From: Candidatus Latescibacterota bacterium
GTDB lineage: Bacteria; Latescibacterota; UBA2968; UBA8231
Length of the DNA: 53,063 nucleotides
Direction of reading: 5' to 3'
Assembly: GCA_020852055.1 (NCBI GenBank)
Contig: JADZBP010000023.1
Location: 1-53,063 of the forward strand
Below, one piece after another: positions 33,854 to 43,228 of this stretch. Made by a program: the position numbers and the translations under genes. The stretch's first letter is position 1. Each line of letters starts with the position of its first letter. Below the pieces are notes generated by a model. It worked only from the letters and a program-made list of their open reading frames with translations. It was not told the origin of the DNA and searched no databases.

Positions 33854-35284
33854 ATGCTCACAACCACCCGCGCCTCGCGGCGGGCCCGGACCCGGGCCCG
33901 GGACACCCACTTCCAGCCCCACAGTTCCCTGTACTTGGTTATCGGGTTGCTGTGCTTGGCCATTGCTGCGGCCCTGGCGCGAACCCCCTTCCTGATGAGC
34001 ATCGGCCTGGTGGCCGGGATCGTGGTCTTCATCGTCTGCCTGGTCAACACCGAGGCCAGTATCTATGTGTTGATCTTCTCCATGCTGCTCTCCCCGGAGT
34101 TCATCATCGGCGGCCTGGGCGGAGCGAGCGCCACCACCGCCAGCCGCGGTGTGACCCTGCGCACCGAAGACCTCCTGTTGGTGGTGCTGGTTTTCGCGTG
34201 GCTGGCCCGTATGGCGGTGCACAAGGACCTGGGCCTGGTGCGCGAGACCCCGCTCAACCGGCCCATCGGCCTGTACACCACCGTCTGTGCGGGAGCCACC
34301 GGAGCCGGCATGATCCTGGGGTACGTCAACGGGATGACGGGGTTCTTCTTCGTCCTCAAGTATATCGAGTATTTCGTCGTCTACTTCGTCGCCGCCAACT
34401 TCACCAACCAACGCTCGCAGATCAAGCGGTACACCGTGGCCCTGCTGGTCACCGGATTCATCGTCAGCATCGTGGCCATGTTCCAGATTCCGGGCGGGGG
34501 CCGCGTCTCGGCACCCTTCGAAGGCGAGGAGGGTGAGCCCAACACCCTGGGGGGATACCTGCTCTTTGTCGGGGCGATCGCGGCCGGGCTGGCCCTGAAC
34601 CTGCCCAAGGCACGGACGCGCTGGATGTTGATGGCATTGGTGGTGGTGATGCTGGTGCCCTTCCTTTTCACCCTGTCGCGCGCTTCCTATGCCGGCCTGC
34701 CCCTGGTGTACCTGGCGCTGGTGTTCCTGCACAAGAAGAAGCGGGTGCTGATGATCGGCCTGATGGTGCTCTTCGGGGTGTTGGCCATGGTGCTGATGCC
34801 CCAGGTGGTCAAAGACCGGATCTTCAGCACCTTCAACCCCGAATACACCCGGCGCTACGACCAGGCGGCCATCGGCGGGGTGAAACTCGACACCTCGACG
34901 ACGGAACGGGTGCGCAGTTGGCAGAAGGCGGTGGAGGACATCGCCGAGAGCCCGATCTGGGGTTTCGGGGTTACGGGCTACGGGTTCATGGACGCGCAGT
35001 ATCCGCGCATCATGGTGGAGACCGGGCTGTTGGGGTTGGTGACCTTCTTCATGCTCGTCAATGCGGTGTTCAAGGCGTGTAGACACGTGTTCAACACCGC
35101 CACCGACCCGCTCTACCGAGGCCTGGCCATGGGGACCCTGGCGGGCCTGGGGGGGTTGCTGGTGCACGGCCTGGGCTCCAACACCTTCATCATCGTGCGC
35201 ATCATGGAACCCTTCTGGCTGGTGGTGGGCCTGGTGATCGCGGTCTCGAAGATGGAACCGGCGGCAAGGGCGGCCCCGGCGTGA
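33854..35284 (+). CDS. O-antigen ligase/polymerase-like membrane protein (Wzy/WaaL family)
   Basis: 476 residues with ten or more predicted membrane helices and a long periplasmic loop in the second half (around FNPEYTRRYDQAAIG and TTERVRSWQKA), followed by GFGVTGYGFMDAQY. This is the layout of the Wzy_C family, which polymerises or ligates undecaprenyl-linked glycans on the periplasmic side. Which of the two reactions it performs cannot be read. GGAG stands before the start at 33854. It overlaps the flippase gene by 4 bases. Confidence 0.88.
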   Translation: MLTTTRASRRARTRARDTHFQPHSSLYLVIGLLCLAIAAALARTPFLMSIGLVAGIVVFIVCLVNTEASIYVLIFSMLLSPEFIIGGLGGASATTASRGVTLRTEDLLLVVLVFAWLARMAVHKDLGLVRETPLNRPIGLYTTVCAGATGAGMILGYVNGMTGFFFVLKYIEYFVVYFVAANFTNQRSQIKRYTVALLVTGFIVSIVAMFQIPGGGRVSAPFEGEEGEPNTLGGYLLFVGAIAAGLALNLPKARTRWMLMALVVVMLVPFLFTLSRASYAGLPLVYLALVFLHKKKRVLMIGLMVLFGVLAMVLMPQVVKDRIFSTFNPEYTRRYDQAAIGGVKLDTSTTERVRSWQKAVEDIAESPIWGFGVTGYGFMDAQYPRIMVETGLLGLVTFFMLVNAVFKACRHVFNTATDPLYRGLAMGTLAGLGGLLVHGLGSNTFIIVRIMEPFWLVVGLVIAVSKMEPAARAAPA

Positions 35285-36729
35285 ACCTGCAACAACAGAT
35301 CGGGCGGGGGTTGCTGTTGGCCTTTGCCGGCATGGCCTCGAGCCGGCTGGTGTCCTTCCTCGCCGACCTGGGGCTGATGCGCCTGCTGGCCCCCGGGGAG
35401 TTCGGGGTGCTGGCCCTGGGCCTGCTGGTCGTCAATGCGCTGGGATTGGCCCACTCGCTGGGAGTGGGGGAGGCGCTGGTGGTCCGCCGGCAGGTGGACC
35501 CGGAGACCTGCGACACCGCCTTCTACCTCTCCCTGTTCATGGGCGGCGGCCTCTGCGCCCTGGCGTGGCTGACGGCGCCCTGGATGGCGCTGCTGGCCGG
35601 CCCTCCCGACCGCGAACTGGTCGCCGAGGTGCTGCGCTGGTTGAGCCTGTGTATCCTCTTCCAGGCCCTGGCCGGCGTACCCGGCGCCCTCTTCGATCGC
35701 GCCCTCGAGTTTCGCAAGAAGTTCCTGGTCGACGCCCTGCCTACCCTTGTTTACGCGCTGCTGGCGGTGGGACTGGCCTGGAAGGGGGCCGGGGTCTGGA
35801 GCCTGGTCTGGGGCCGCCTGGGGGCCGCCGCTGTTTCCACGGCCGCTGCCTGGGCCCTGAGCGCCTGGCGGCCGGGCTGGCGCTTCTCTCGGGCGCGGGC
35901 GCGGGAACTGGCCGGGTACGGCCGCTACGTGGCCGGGGCGGCGCTGGTCTCTTTTGTGGTGGTCAATCTCGACGACGCACTGGTCGTCCGCCTGGCTGGC
36001 ACCGAGGCGCTGGGGTTCTACAACCGGGCCTTTCTCCTGGCCAACCTGCCCGCCACCGCCGTGGCCCACCTGGCCAACCGGGTGGCTTTTCCGGCCTACG
36101 CCCGCCTCAAGGATCAGCCCGCAGGCACCGGGCCCCTCTGCCGGCGCCTCCTGCAGACGGTCGGGGCCCTCAGCCTGCCTTTTGCCCTGGGTCTGGCGTT
36201 CCTGGCCGAACCTTTTACCCTCGGGGTGCTGGGGGGACGGTGGTTGCCGCTGGTGCCGATGCTCCAGTGCCTGGCCGGCTACGGTCTGTGCCGGGCCTTC
36301 CTGTCGAACCTGGGCCCGCTCTTCAATGCGCTGGGGGCGCCGCAGGCCATCTTCAGGATCAACCTGCTGCAGTCGGCGTTGCTGCTGGCCCTGCTGGTGC
36401 CGCTTGTGGGGCGCTGGGGGGGCATGGGGGCGGCGTTGGGAGTGCTGGCGGGAACGGTCCTCAGTGCGCCGATGGCCCTCTGGTACCTGCGCCGGCTCGC
36501 CGGGCCCGGCCTGGCCTGGCAGGCGCTGCGGCCCTTGTGGGGGCCGGGTGCGGCGATGGCCCTGGCCCTGTGGGTTTTGCGGGCGCTGACGGAAGGGGAG
36601 GCCCCCCTGGTGCAGTTGTCGCTGGCCGGCGGCGGGGCGCTGCTGGTCTACGGTGGGCTACTGTGGTGGTGGCAACCCCAGATCCTCGGCGGGGCGATCA
36701 AACTGGTGCAGGGCAAGAGCGATGAGTGA
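35281..36729 (+). CDS. Polysaccharide flippase, Wzx/MOP superfamily
   Basis: 482 residues, GTG start at 35281 overlapping the previous stop. Twelve to fourteen hydrophobic segments; LLAFAGMASSRLVSFLADLGLM near the start and LGFYNRAFLLANLP in the middle are typical of lipopolysaccharide/teichuronic export flippases. It would turn undecaprenyl-linked oligosaccharides to the outer face of the inner membrane. The 3' end overlaps the next glycosyltransferase by 8 bases. Confidence 0.9.
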   Translation: MNLQQQIGRGLLLAFAGMASSRLVSFLADLGLMRLLAPGEFGVLALGLLVVNALGLAHSLGVGEALVVRRQVDPETCDTAFYLSLFMGGGLCALAWLTAPWMALLAGPPDRELVAEVLRWLSLCILFQALAGVPGALFDRALEFRKKFLVDALPTLVYALLAVGLAWKGAGVWSLVWGRLGAAAVSTAAAWALSAWRPGWRFSRARARELAGYGRYVAGAALVSFVVVNLDDALVVRLAGTEALGFYNRAFLLANLPATAVAHLANRVAFPAYARLKDQPAGTGPLCRRLLQTVGALSLPFALGLAFLAEPFTLGVLGGRWLPLVPMLQCLAGYGLCRAFLSNLGPLFNALGAPQAIFRINLLQSALLLALLVPLVGRWGGMGAALGVLAGTVLSAPMALWYLRRLAGPGLAWQALRPLWGPGAAMALALWVLRALTEGEAPLVQLSLAGGGALLVYGGLLWWWQPQILGGAIKLVQGKSDE

Positions 36730-37861
36730 AAAACTGCGGGTCGATATGATGGAGACGGGAGGGTGGGGCGGCATCCACTACTACGTCTACGGCCTGGCCA
36801 ACGCCTTGGCCGGCGAGGCGGTGGACCTGGCCTGGCTGACCCACGAAAAACACGAACTGATCGACCGGCCCCACCGCGTGCCCCTGGCCCACGTGTTCCG
36901 GCGCGAGGCGTACCTGCGCACCCTGGCGCGCCTGTGGCGGCGCTGGCGGCAAGGCCGGCCGCATATCCTGCATATCCAGTCCCTGCTGGCCCCGCGCAAG
37001 GAGCTGTTGCTCTTCCTCCTCTGCCGGCTGTTGGGTATCCGGGTGGTGCTGACGGCGCACAACGTGTTGCCCCACGAGTTGCGGCCGTTCGAAAAGATAT
37101 TGTACCGGTGGTACTACCGTCTGGCCGATGCGCTGATCCTGCATTCGGCGCAGAACCGGCAACGCCTGCTGGAGCTGGTGCCCGGTCTCGACCAGCGCCG
37201 CCTGCATGTGGTCGAACACGGCAACTACGAACACTTCCGGGATCTGGAACTGGACCGCCATCAGGCCCGCCAGCAACTGGGCCTGCCCGCCGCCGCCCAG
37301 GTGGTGCTCTTCTTCGGCGCGCTGCGCCCCTACAAGGGGGTCGATCTGCTCATCGAGGTGGTGGGTCCGGTGCGCCGTGCCTGCCCCGACGCCCTTTTTG
37401 TGGTCGCCGGCCACGTGCTGGTGGGGGAGGCGGGGCAGTACGAGCGGCAGGCGGCGGCTCTGGGGCTGGGGGCGGCAGACCTGGAGCTTCGTTTTGCGTA
37501 CCTGACCACGGCCCAGGCCATCGCCTATGTCTGCGCCAGCGACCTGGTGGTGTTGCCCTACCGGGAGATCTACCAGAGCGGGGTGCTGCTGTGGGCCTAT
37601 TCCTTCGGCCGTCCGGTGTTGGCCACCCGCGTGGGCTCCTTTCCCGAGTGTATCGAGGAGGGCCGCAGCGGCTGGCTGGTGCCCAAAGAGGATGTGCCGG
37701 CCCTGCAGCAGGCGCTCATCCGCGTGCTCCAGGACCGCGAGGGGCTGGTCCGGGCCGGCGCCTATGCCCGGCAGTTGGCCGCCACCCGCTTCGGCTGGGC
37801 CGCAGCGGCCCGGCGCACGGCGCAGATCTACACCGAGGTGGTCGGAGGCCGCCAGCCATGA
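36722..37861 (+). CDS. Glycosyltransferase, GT4-like (first of five)
   Basis: 379 residues with GT-B fold marks: GGWGGIHYYVYGLANAL at the N-terminal donor-acceptor cleft, VVLTAHNVLPHE, FFGALRPYKGVDLL and the nucleotide-sugar region YQSGVLLWAYSFGRPVLAT. The usual EGFG form of the last motif is replaced by EIYQSG. The sugar donor is unknown. ATG at 36722 lies inside the flippase gene. Translationally coupled with the next gene (4-base overlap). Confidence 0.88.
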   Translation: MSEKLRVDMMETGGWGGIHYYVYGLANALAGEAVDLAWLTHEKHELIDRPHRVPLAHVFRREAYLRTLARLWRRWRQGRPHILHIQSLLAPRKELLLFLLCRLLGIRVVLTAHNVLPHELRPFEKILYRWYYRLADALILHSAQNRQRLLELVPGLDQRRLHVVEHGNYEHFRDLELDRHQARQQLGLPAAAQVVLFFGALRPYKGVDLLIEVVGPVRRACPDALFVVAGHVLVGEAGQYERQAAALGLGAADLELRFAYLTTAQAIAYVCASDLVVLPYREIYQSGVLLWAYSFGRPVLATRVGSFPECIEEGRSGWLVPKEDVPALQQALIRVLQDREGLVRAGAYARQLAATRFGWAAAARRTAQIYTEVVGGRQP

Positions 37862-38952
37862 GGCAGGTGCTCTTCCTCGACCATCACGCCCAGATCATCG
37901 GTGGGGGGCAGTTGAGTATGATGGCGCTGATGAAGCACCTGCGGGCCTGCGGGCCGCGCTGCCTCTGCCCCGGCGGCGGGGGGCTGGCCGCGGCGCTCCG
38001 GAAGGAGGGCATCCCCGCCGAGGAGATGGACTTCCCGCCCCTGCGCCCGGGTGGGGTGCTGCAGATATGGCGGACGGTGGGGCAACTGGCCCGGCGCGCC
38101 CGGGCCGCCGGGCTGCTGCACGCCAACAGCTCGCGGGCGATGTTCTATGCCGGCCTGGCCGGTCGCCGGGCCAAGGTGCCGGTGCTCTGGCATGTGCGCA
38201 TCGCCGATGCCGAAGGCAGCTGGGACCGGTTTCTGGGCCGCATGGCCCGCTGCATCGTGGTCAATTCCCAGGCCGCCCAGCGGCGTTTCTCCGGTTCGGG
38301 GCTGGAGGACAAGGTGCGGGTGATCTACAACGGCGAGGATCTCGAGCCCTTTGCCGAGGCCGAGGGCGGCGCCGTGCGCCGCGAGCTGGGCGGCCGGCCC
38401 CTGATCGGCATGGTGGGGCGGCTCTCTGCCGAGAAGGACCACGAGACCTTCCTGCAGGCCGCCGCGCGGGTGGCCGGTGCCTGGCCGGAAGCGCGCTTCG
38501 CCATCGTCGGCGAGGACCCTGAGCCCGGGCAGCGCCGCCGGCGGAGCCTGGAGGAACTGAGCGCCAGGCTGGGCCTGCAGGGGCGGGTGATCTTCACCGG
38601 CGGGCGGGACGACATGCCGGCCCTGATGGCCGCCTTCGACCTGCTGGTGCACTGCGCCCACCGCGAGGCCTTCGGCCGGGTGCTGGTAGAGGCGATGGCC
38701 GCCGCCACCCCGGTGGTGGCCACCGCCGTGGGCGGGGTGCCGGAGGTGGTGGGGGACTGCGGGGTGCTGGTGCCCGAGGCAGACGCAGCGGAGGTGGCGC
38801 GGGCCGTGGAGGTGTTGCTGGCCGACCCCGAAACCGCCCGGCAACTGGGGGAGGCGGGCCAGCGCCGGGTGCGCGCCCGTTTCAGTATCGCTACCCACGT
38901 GGCGCAGATCGAGGCGCTGTACGAGGAGATCTGGGCCAGCGATGGAACTTGA
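37858..38952 (+). CDS. Glycosyltransferase, GT4-like (second of five)
   Basis: 364 residues. HAQIIGGGQLSMMALMKHL at the N-terminus, VIYNGEDLEPF, MVGRLSAEKDHETFLQAA and REAFGRVLVEAMAAATPVV give a clear GT-B retaining enzyme of family 4. The E-x7-E element is intact. Donor and acceptor are unknown. It overlaps the neighbours on both sides by a few bases, as is the rule in this locus. Confidence 0.92.
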   Translation: MRQVLFLDHHAQIIGGGQLSMMALMKHLRACGPRCLCPGGGGLAAALRKEGIPAEEMDFPPLRPGGVLQIWRTVGQLARRARAAGLLHANSSRAMFYAGLAGRRAKVPVLWHVRIADAEGSWDRFLGRMARCIVVNSQAAQRRFSGSGLEDKVRVIYNGEDLEPFAEAEGGAVRRELGGRPLIGMVGRLSAEKDHETFLQAAARVAGAWPEARFAIVGEDPEPGQRRRRSLEELSARLGLQGRVIFTGGRDDMPALMAAFDLLVHCAHREAFGRVLVEAMAAATPVVATAVGGVPEVVGDCGVLVPEADAAEVARAVEVLLADPETARQLGEAGQRRVRARFSIATHVAQIEALYEEIWASDGT

Positions 38953-39814
38953 GCGGATCATCTGCCCTTTGTGCCAGCACCCCTCGAGCCGGCCCCTCTT
39001 CGTACACGCCGAGGAGCAGCACGTGCGCTGCGCTGGCTGCGGGCTCATCTACGTCAACCCGCGACAGCCGCGCCAGGAGATCGAGTCCTTCTACGAGGAG
39101 GAGTACTACGCCCTGGGCCAGAAGATCGACTACGACGCGCGGGTGGGCTTCTTCGCCGGGGTGGCGGCCCGCATCGAGGCCCTGGTGCCGCCGGGGCGCC
39201 TGCTCGATATCGGCTGTGGATACGGGCAGTTCCTGCTGGCCTGCCGCCAGCGCGGCTGGCAGGTGGCCGGGGTGGAGTTGGGGGGGCCGGCCTGTGTGCG
39301 CGCCCGGGCGCAGGGGCTGGAGGTTTTCCACGGCACCCTGACCCAGGCCGGTTACGCGGAGAACAGTTTCGATGTGGTCACCCTGTGGAACGTACTCGAC
39401 CATCTGGTCGACCCCCTCGGCGAGGTCCGGCAGGTGTTGCGGGTCCTGCGGCCGGGCGGGCTGATCTACTTCCGGGTGCCCAACGCCGCCTTTCACCTGC
39501 GGGCCAAAAGGGTGCTGCGCCTGCTGGCATACCTGGGGGTGCGCGACGTCACCACCTTCCATCTCATCAGCCTGAACGCCGGCACCGCCCGGCGCCTGCT
39601 CGAGACGGCCGGATTCGGGGCGGTGCGGGTGGAGAACAGCCCGCTCAGCGCGGTGAACCCCTGGTCGGCCCAGCGCGCCCACCGCGCCCGGCTGATCTCT
39701 CTGCTCAAGGGGGGGGTCCAACTGGGGGTGGCGGCCGGGGCGCTGCTGTCGGGGGGGCGCTGGTTATGGGCCCCGGCCATCGAGGTGCAGGGGCGCAAGG
39801 AGGGGCGGGCTTGA
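38942..39814 (+). CDS. SAM-dependent methyltransferase with N-terminal zinc ribbon
   Basis: 290 residues. An N-terminal zinc-ribbon-like pair CPLC (8-11) and CAGC is followed by the class I methyltransferase core: LLDIGCGYGQFLLAC, VVTLWNVLDHL and LRVLRPGGLIYFRVPN. It resembles methyltransferases of polysaccharide loci that modify sugar residues. A C-terminal hydrophobic stretch (KGGVQLGVAAGALL) may touch the membrane. It overlaps the preceding gene by 11 bases and the next by 4. Confidence 0.88.
   Translation: MELERIICPLCQHPSSRPLFVHAEEQHVRCAGCGLIYVNPRQPRQEIESFYEEEYYALGQKIDYDARVGFFAGVAARIEALVPPGRLLDIGCGYGQFLLACRQRGWQVAGVELGGPACVRARAQGLEVFHGTLTQAGYAENSFDVVTLWNVLDHLVDPLGEVRQVLRVLRPGGLIYFRVPNAAFHLRAKRVLRLLAYLGVRDVTTFHLISLNAGTARRLLETAGFGAVRVENSPLSAVNPWSAQRAHRARLISLLKGGVQLGVAAGALLSGGRWLWAPAIEVQGRKEGRA
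39797..39803 (+). promoter_or_regulatory. Ribosome binding site that marks a TTG start
   Basis: AAGGAGG, seven bases before TTG at 39811. No ATG or GTG is available in that frame near the beginning of the glycosyltransferase homology, so TTG is taken as start. Confidence 0.75.
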
Positions 39815-40929
39815 GGCTGGGCATCGATATCCGCGAACTGGCCCGGGGCCGCGCCACGGGCATCGGCCGCTTTGTGCGGGACTTTGTGCGCTTCGCCAGC
39901 GAGGCCCGGCCCGACCATCGCTTCTTCCTCTACGGCAACCAGCACACCCAGGTGCCGGGGGTAGGGCCCAACGTCGAGACCCGCCTGGTCCCCGAGCGCC
40001 TCACCCTGTGGTGGGATCAGCGGGTGTTGCCGCGCCTGGCGGCCAGGGACCAACTGGATGTGCTGCTGTCGCCCTACGTCAAAGGGCCCCTGTGTTGCCC
40101 CTGTCCGCTGGTGATCACCATCCACGACCTGCTCTTCCTGGTGTTGCCCGAGGGCGGGTGGCGGGGCCGGCTGCGCAACCTCTTCTACCGGAGCATGGCC
40201 CGCCAGGTGGCGCGGCGGGCGGCCCTGGCCTTTGCCGATTCCCACCATTCCAGCCTCGATGCCCAGCGCTTTCTGGACTTGCCCGCCGACAAGATCCGGG
40301 TGTTGCCTCTGGCGCTGAGCGAGGGGTATCATCCGGTGCGCGACCCGGTGCAGCTCGGAGCGGTCTGGCAGCGCTACGGGGTGCAGCCGCCCTACGTCTT
40401 CTATCTGGGGCATTTCCGGCCTCACAAGAATGTCGAGTTGTTGTTGCGCGCCTATGCCGCCCTCGACCTTTCGCTGCGCCAGGGATACCAGCTGGTACTG
40501 GGCGGGCGGCCCGACCACTGGCAGGCCCGGTGCCAGGGCCTGGCGCAGGAGCTGGGCATCGATTCGAGGGTGCGCTTCACCGGCATGGTGGCCGAGGAGG
40601 ACATGCCGGCGCTCTACAGCGGCGCAGAGCTCTTTGTCTTCCCCTCCCGGTACGAAGGTTTTGGGCTGCCGCCCCTCGAAGCCATGGCCTGCGGCACCGC
40701 GGTGGTGGCGGCCAACCGCACCTCCCTGCCCGAGGTGGTGGGGCATGCCGGGGTGCTGGTGGACCCCGACGACCCCGGCGGGCTGGCGGCCGTCATCGGG
40801 CGTATATTAGGGGACGAGGAGGAGCGCGTGCGCCTGGAAGGGGCCGGCCTGGAGCGCGCCGCTCGCTTCACCCCCTCCCTGGTCTACGGGCGCCAACTGG
40901 CGATCCTCGAAGAGCTGGCCCGCCGATGA
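39811..40929 (+). CDS. Glycosyltransferase, GT4-like (third of five), TTG start
   Basis: 372 residues from TTG at 39811, which is set by a strong ribosome site. LGIDIRELARGRATGIGRF at the N-terminus, ITIHDLLFL, YLGHFRPHKNVELLL and SRYEGFGLPPLEAMACG show a mannosyltransferase-like GT4 enzyme. The E-x7-E motif is complete. A longer open frame upstream (to 38971) is a shadow of the methyltransferase gene. The sugar transferred is unknown. Confidence 0.9.
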   Translation: MRLGIDIRELARGRATGIGRFVRDFVRFASEARPDHRFFLYGNQHTQVPGVGPNVETRLVPERLTLWWDQRVLPRLAARDQLDVLLSPYVKGPLCCPCPLVITIHDLLFLVLPEGGWRGRLRNLFYRSMARQVARRAALAFADSHHSSLDAQRFLDLPADKIRVLPLALSEGYHPVRDPVQLGAVWQRYGVQPPYVFYLGHFRPHKNVELLLRAYAALDLSLRQGYQLVLGGRPDHWQARCQGLAQELGIDSRVRFTGMVAEEDMPALYSGAELFVFPSRYEGFGLPPLEAMACGTAVVAANRTSLPEVVGHAGVLVDPDDPGGLAAVIGRILGDEEERVRLEGAGLERAARFTPSLVYGRQLAILEELARR

Positions 40930-42077
40930 GCGACTCCGGGGTGGTGCTGCTGGTCTCGAGCGATTTCCCCCCGGTTCCTGGCGGGCAGTCGCGGTACTTA
41001 TACGATCTGTGGTCCTGCCTGCCCTCCGCCCAGGTGGTGGTCCTGGCACCGGCCCTGCCCGGCGCCGCGGCCTTCGATGCCGGCCTGGGCTGCCGGGTGG
41101 TGCGGGTCTGGCTGCCCCTGGGTGTTGGCCTGGGCAGCAAACTGCTCAAACCCTTCGTCCTTCTGTGGCAGGTCTGGCGCCTGTGCCGTCGCCTGCGGGT
41201 GCGGGCGCTGCACTGCGGGCAGGTGTTTTCGGCCGGTTTCGCCGGGTACTGGTGCCGGCGCTGGCTGGGGGTGCCCTACGTGCTCTATGTGTACGGGGCC
41301 GATCTGCTCGAATTTCGCGACCGCCCCGGTTGGGGCTGGTTGCTGCGCGCGATCCTGGACCGCGCCGAGCGGGTGGTGGCGATTAGCAGATTCACCGCCG
41401 AGGCGGTGGCTGCCGCCGGCGTGGAGCCGGAGCGCCTGGCGCTGGTGACCCCGGCCATCGACCTGGAGCGTTTTGTTGGCATGCCAGCCCGGACAGAGGA
41501 GCGGCGCCGTCGCGGTTGGGAGGGGCGGCTGGTGATCCTCTCGGTGGGCCGGCTGGTGGAGCGCAAGGGCCAGGACATGGTGATCCGCGCCCTGCCGGCG
41601 GTGGCCGCCCGGTTGCCCGAGGTGTATTACGCCATCGGCGGCTCCGGGCCTTTCCGCGCCGAACTCGAAGCCCTGGCCGCTGAATTGGGCGTGGCCGAAC
41701 GCGTCGGGTTCTTGGGGTTCGTGCCCGAGGCGGAGCTGCCGGGGCTGTACGGGGCGGCGGACCTCTTTGCCATGCCCAGCCGCGAATTGCCAAACGCCGG
41801 GGACGTGGAGGGTTTTGGCATCGTCTTCATCGAGGCCAACGCCGCGGGTCTGGCGGTGCTGGGCGGCCGTTCGGGTGGGGTGGGGGACGCGGTGGAGGAC
41901 GAGGTTACGGGCCTGCTGGTCGATCCCGACGATCCGGCGGCGGTGGCTGCCGGGCTGATCCGTTTGCTGGAGGACGGCGAATGGCGCGCCCGGCTGGCTG
42001 CCCGCGGGGGGGAACGGGCGCGCGCCGGGTTCGACCGCCGGGACCGGGCCCGCCTGTTGTGGGAGTTGGGCCCATGA
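40926..42077 (+). CDS. Glycosyltransferase, GT4-like (fourth of five)
   Basis: 383 residues. SSDFPPVPGGQSRYLYDLW, ISRFTAEAVAAAGVEPE, LSVGRLVERKGQDMVI and EGFGIVFIEANAAG are typical of GT4. ATG at 40926 overlaps the preceding stop. The region 41750-41830 includes RELPNAGDVEGFG, with the small insertion seen in mannosyltransferase-like members. Donor unknown. Confidence 0.92.
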   Translation: MSDSGVVLLVSSDFPPVPGGQSRYLYDLWSCLPSAQVVVLAPALPGAAAFDAGLGCRVVRVWLPLGVGLGSKLLKPFVLLWQVWRLCRRLRVRALHCGQVFSAGFAGYWCRRWLGVPYVLYVYGADLLEFRDRPGWGWLLRAILDRAERVVAISRFTAEAVAAAGVEPERLALVTPAIDLERFVGMPARTEERRRRGWEGRLVILSVGRLVERKGQDMVIRALPAVAARLPEVYYAIGGSGPFRAELEALAAELGVAERVGFLGFVPEAELPGLYGAADLFAMPSRELPNAGDVEGFGIVFIEANAAGLAVLGGRSGGVGDAVEDEVTGLLVDPDDPAAVAAGLIRLLEDGEWRARLAARGGERARAGFDRRDRARLLWELGP

Positions 42078-43228
42078 GCCGGCCCCGGGTTTTACACGTC
42101 ATCACCCGCCTCGACCGGGGCGGTTCGGCGGAGAACACCCTGCTCTGCGCCGCCCATATGACCGGGTACGACACGGTGGTGGCGGTGGGCCCCACTCAAG
42201 GGGAACGCAGCCCCACCGAAGCCCTGGCCCGGCAGCGGGGGGTCGAGTTCGTCGAGGTGCCGCATCTGGTGCGGCCGATCCGGCCCCTGGCCGATCTGCG
42301 GGCGTTGTGGGAGCTGTGGCGGCTGATGCGCCGCGGACGCTTCGACCTGGTCCACACCCACACCTCCAAGGCCGGGCTCCTGGGGCGGGTGGCAGCGGTG
42401 CTGGCCAGGGTCCCCCGCCGGGTGCACACCGCCCACGGCCACGTGTTCTACGGGTACCACGGGCCGGCCCTGTCGCGGCTCTTCGTCTGGCTGGAGCGCT
42501 GGGCCGCCTGGTTCACCGACCGCCTGGTGGCCCTGACCCCGGCCGAAGAGCACGACCAGTTGCGTTTCGGGGTGGGCTCGGCCGCCAAGTTTGCGGTGAT
42601 CCACAGCGGGGTGGATTTTGCGCCCTTTGCGCGCCCCGCGGCGGACCGCGAGGTCACCCGGCGGGTGCTGGGTCTGGCGCTCGACGGCCTGGTCATCGGC
42701 ACCCTGGGCCGCCTCACCCCCATCAAGGGCCAGGCCGATCTGGTGCGGGCCTTTGCGCAGGTGCGTCCGCAGGTTCCCGAGGCGTGGTTGTTGCTGGTTG
42801 GCGACGGGGAGGAGGGCCCGGGCCTGGCCGCGCTGGTGCGGGAACTGGGGGTGGCCGACCGGGTGGTTTTTGCCGGCTGGCGCGAGGAGGTGCCGGACCT
42901 GCTCCGGGCCATGGATATTTTTGTGCTGCCCTCGCTGAACGAGGGCATGGGCAAGGCCCTGGTGGAGGCGATGTACGTCGGTCTGCCGGTGGTTGCCAGC
43001 CGCGTGGGCGGGGTGCCCGACCTGATCGAGGCCGGGCGGGCCGGTCTGCTGGTGCCCCCCGGCCAGCCGGCGGCCCTGGCGGCGGCCCTGCTGGGGCTGG
43101 CCGCGGACCCGCACCGCCGCCGCGAACTGGGTGCCCGGGCGGCGCAGGTGGCGCGCGCTTACAGCGTGGAGAGTATGATCGAAAAACTGGACGGGTTGTA
43201 CCAGTCCCTCCTGAAGGAGAGCACGTGA
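42074..43228 (+). CDS. Glycosyltransferase, GT4-like (fifth of five)
   Basis: 384 residues. VLHVITRLDRGGSAENTLL, VHTHTSKAGLLGR, VIHSGVDFAPF, LGRLTPIKGQADLV and NEGMGKALVEAMYVGLPVV follow GT4 closely, as in enzymes that transfer to undecaprenyl-linked sugars. It begins inside the previous gene's stop and ends with a one-base overlap with the PHP-domain gene. Confidence 0.93.
   Translation: MSRPRVLHVITRLDRGGSAENTLLCAAHMTGYDTVVAVGPTQGERSPTEALARQRGVEFVEVPHLVRPIRPLADLRALWELWRLMRRGRFDLVHTHTSKAGLLGRVAAVLARVPRRVHTAHGHVFYGYHGPALSRLFVWLERWAAWFTDRLVALTPAEEHDQLRFGVGSAAKFAVIHSGVDFAPFARPAADREVTRRVLGLALDGLVIGTLGRLTPIKGQADLVRAFAQVRPQVPEAWLLLVGDGEEGPGLAALVRELGVADRVVFAGWREEVPDLLRAMDIFVLPSLNEGMGKALVEAMYVGLPVVASRVGGVPDLIEAGRAGLLVPPGQPAALAAALLGLAADPHRRRELGARAAQVARAYSVESMIEKLDGLYQSLLKEST

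Noticed and set aside
1351..35167. Long antisense open frames such as 1351-2361, 2784-4226, 16830-18701 and 33359-35167 on the minus strand
   Set aside because: They lie opposite well-recognised genes and translate to low-complexity His/Gln/Gly/Pro-rich sequence without domains. High G+C makes stop codons rare in these frames.
36722..43228. One of the five glycosyltransferases as the missing MurG
   Set aside because: None shows the MurG N-terminal GGTGGH-type loop or its typical C-terminal motif; all fit GT4 and sit in the polysaccharide operon.
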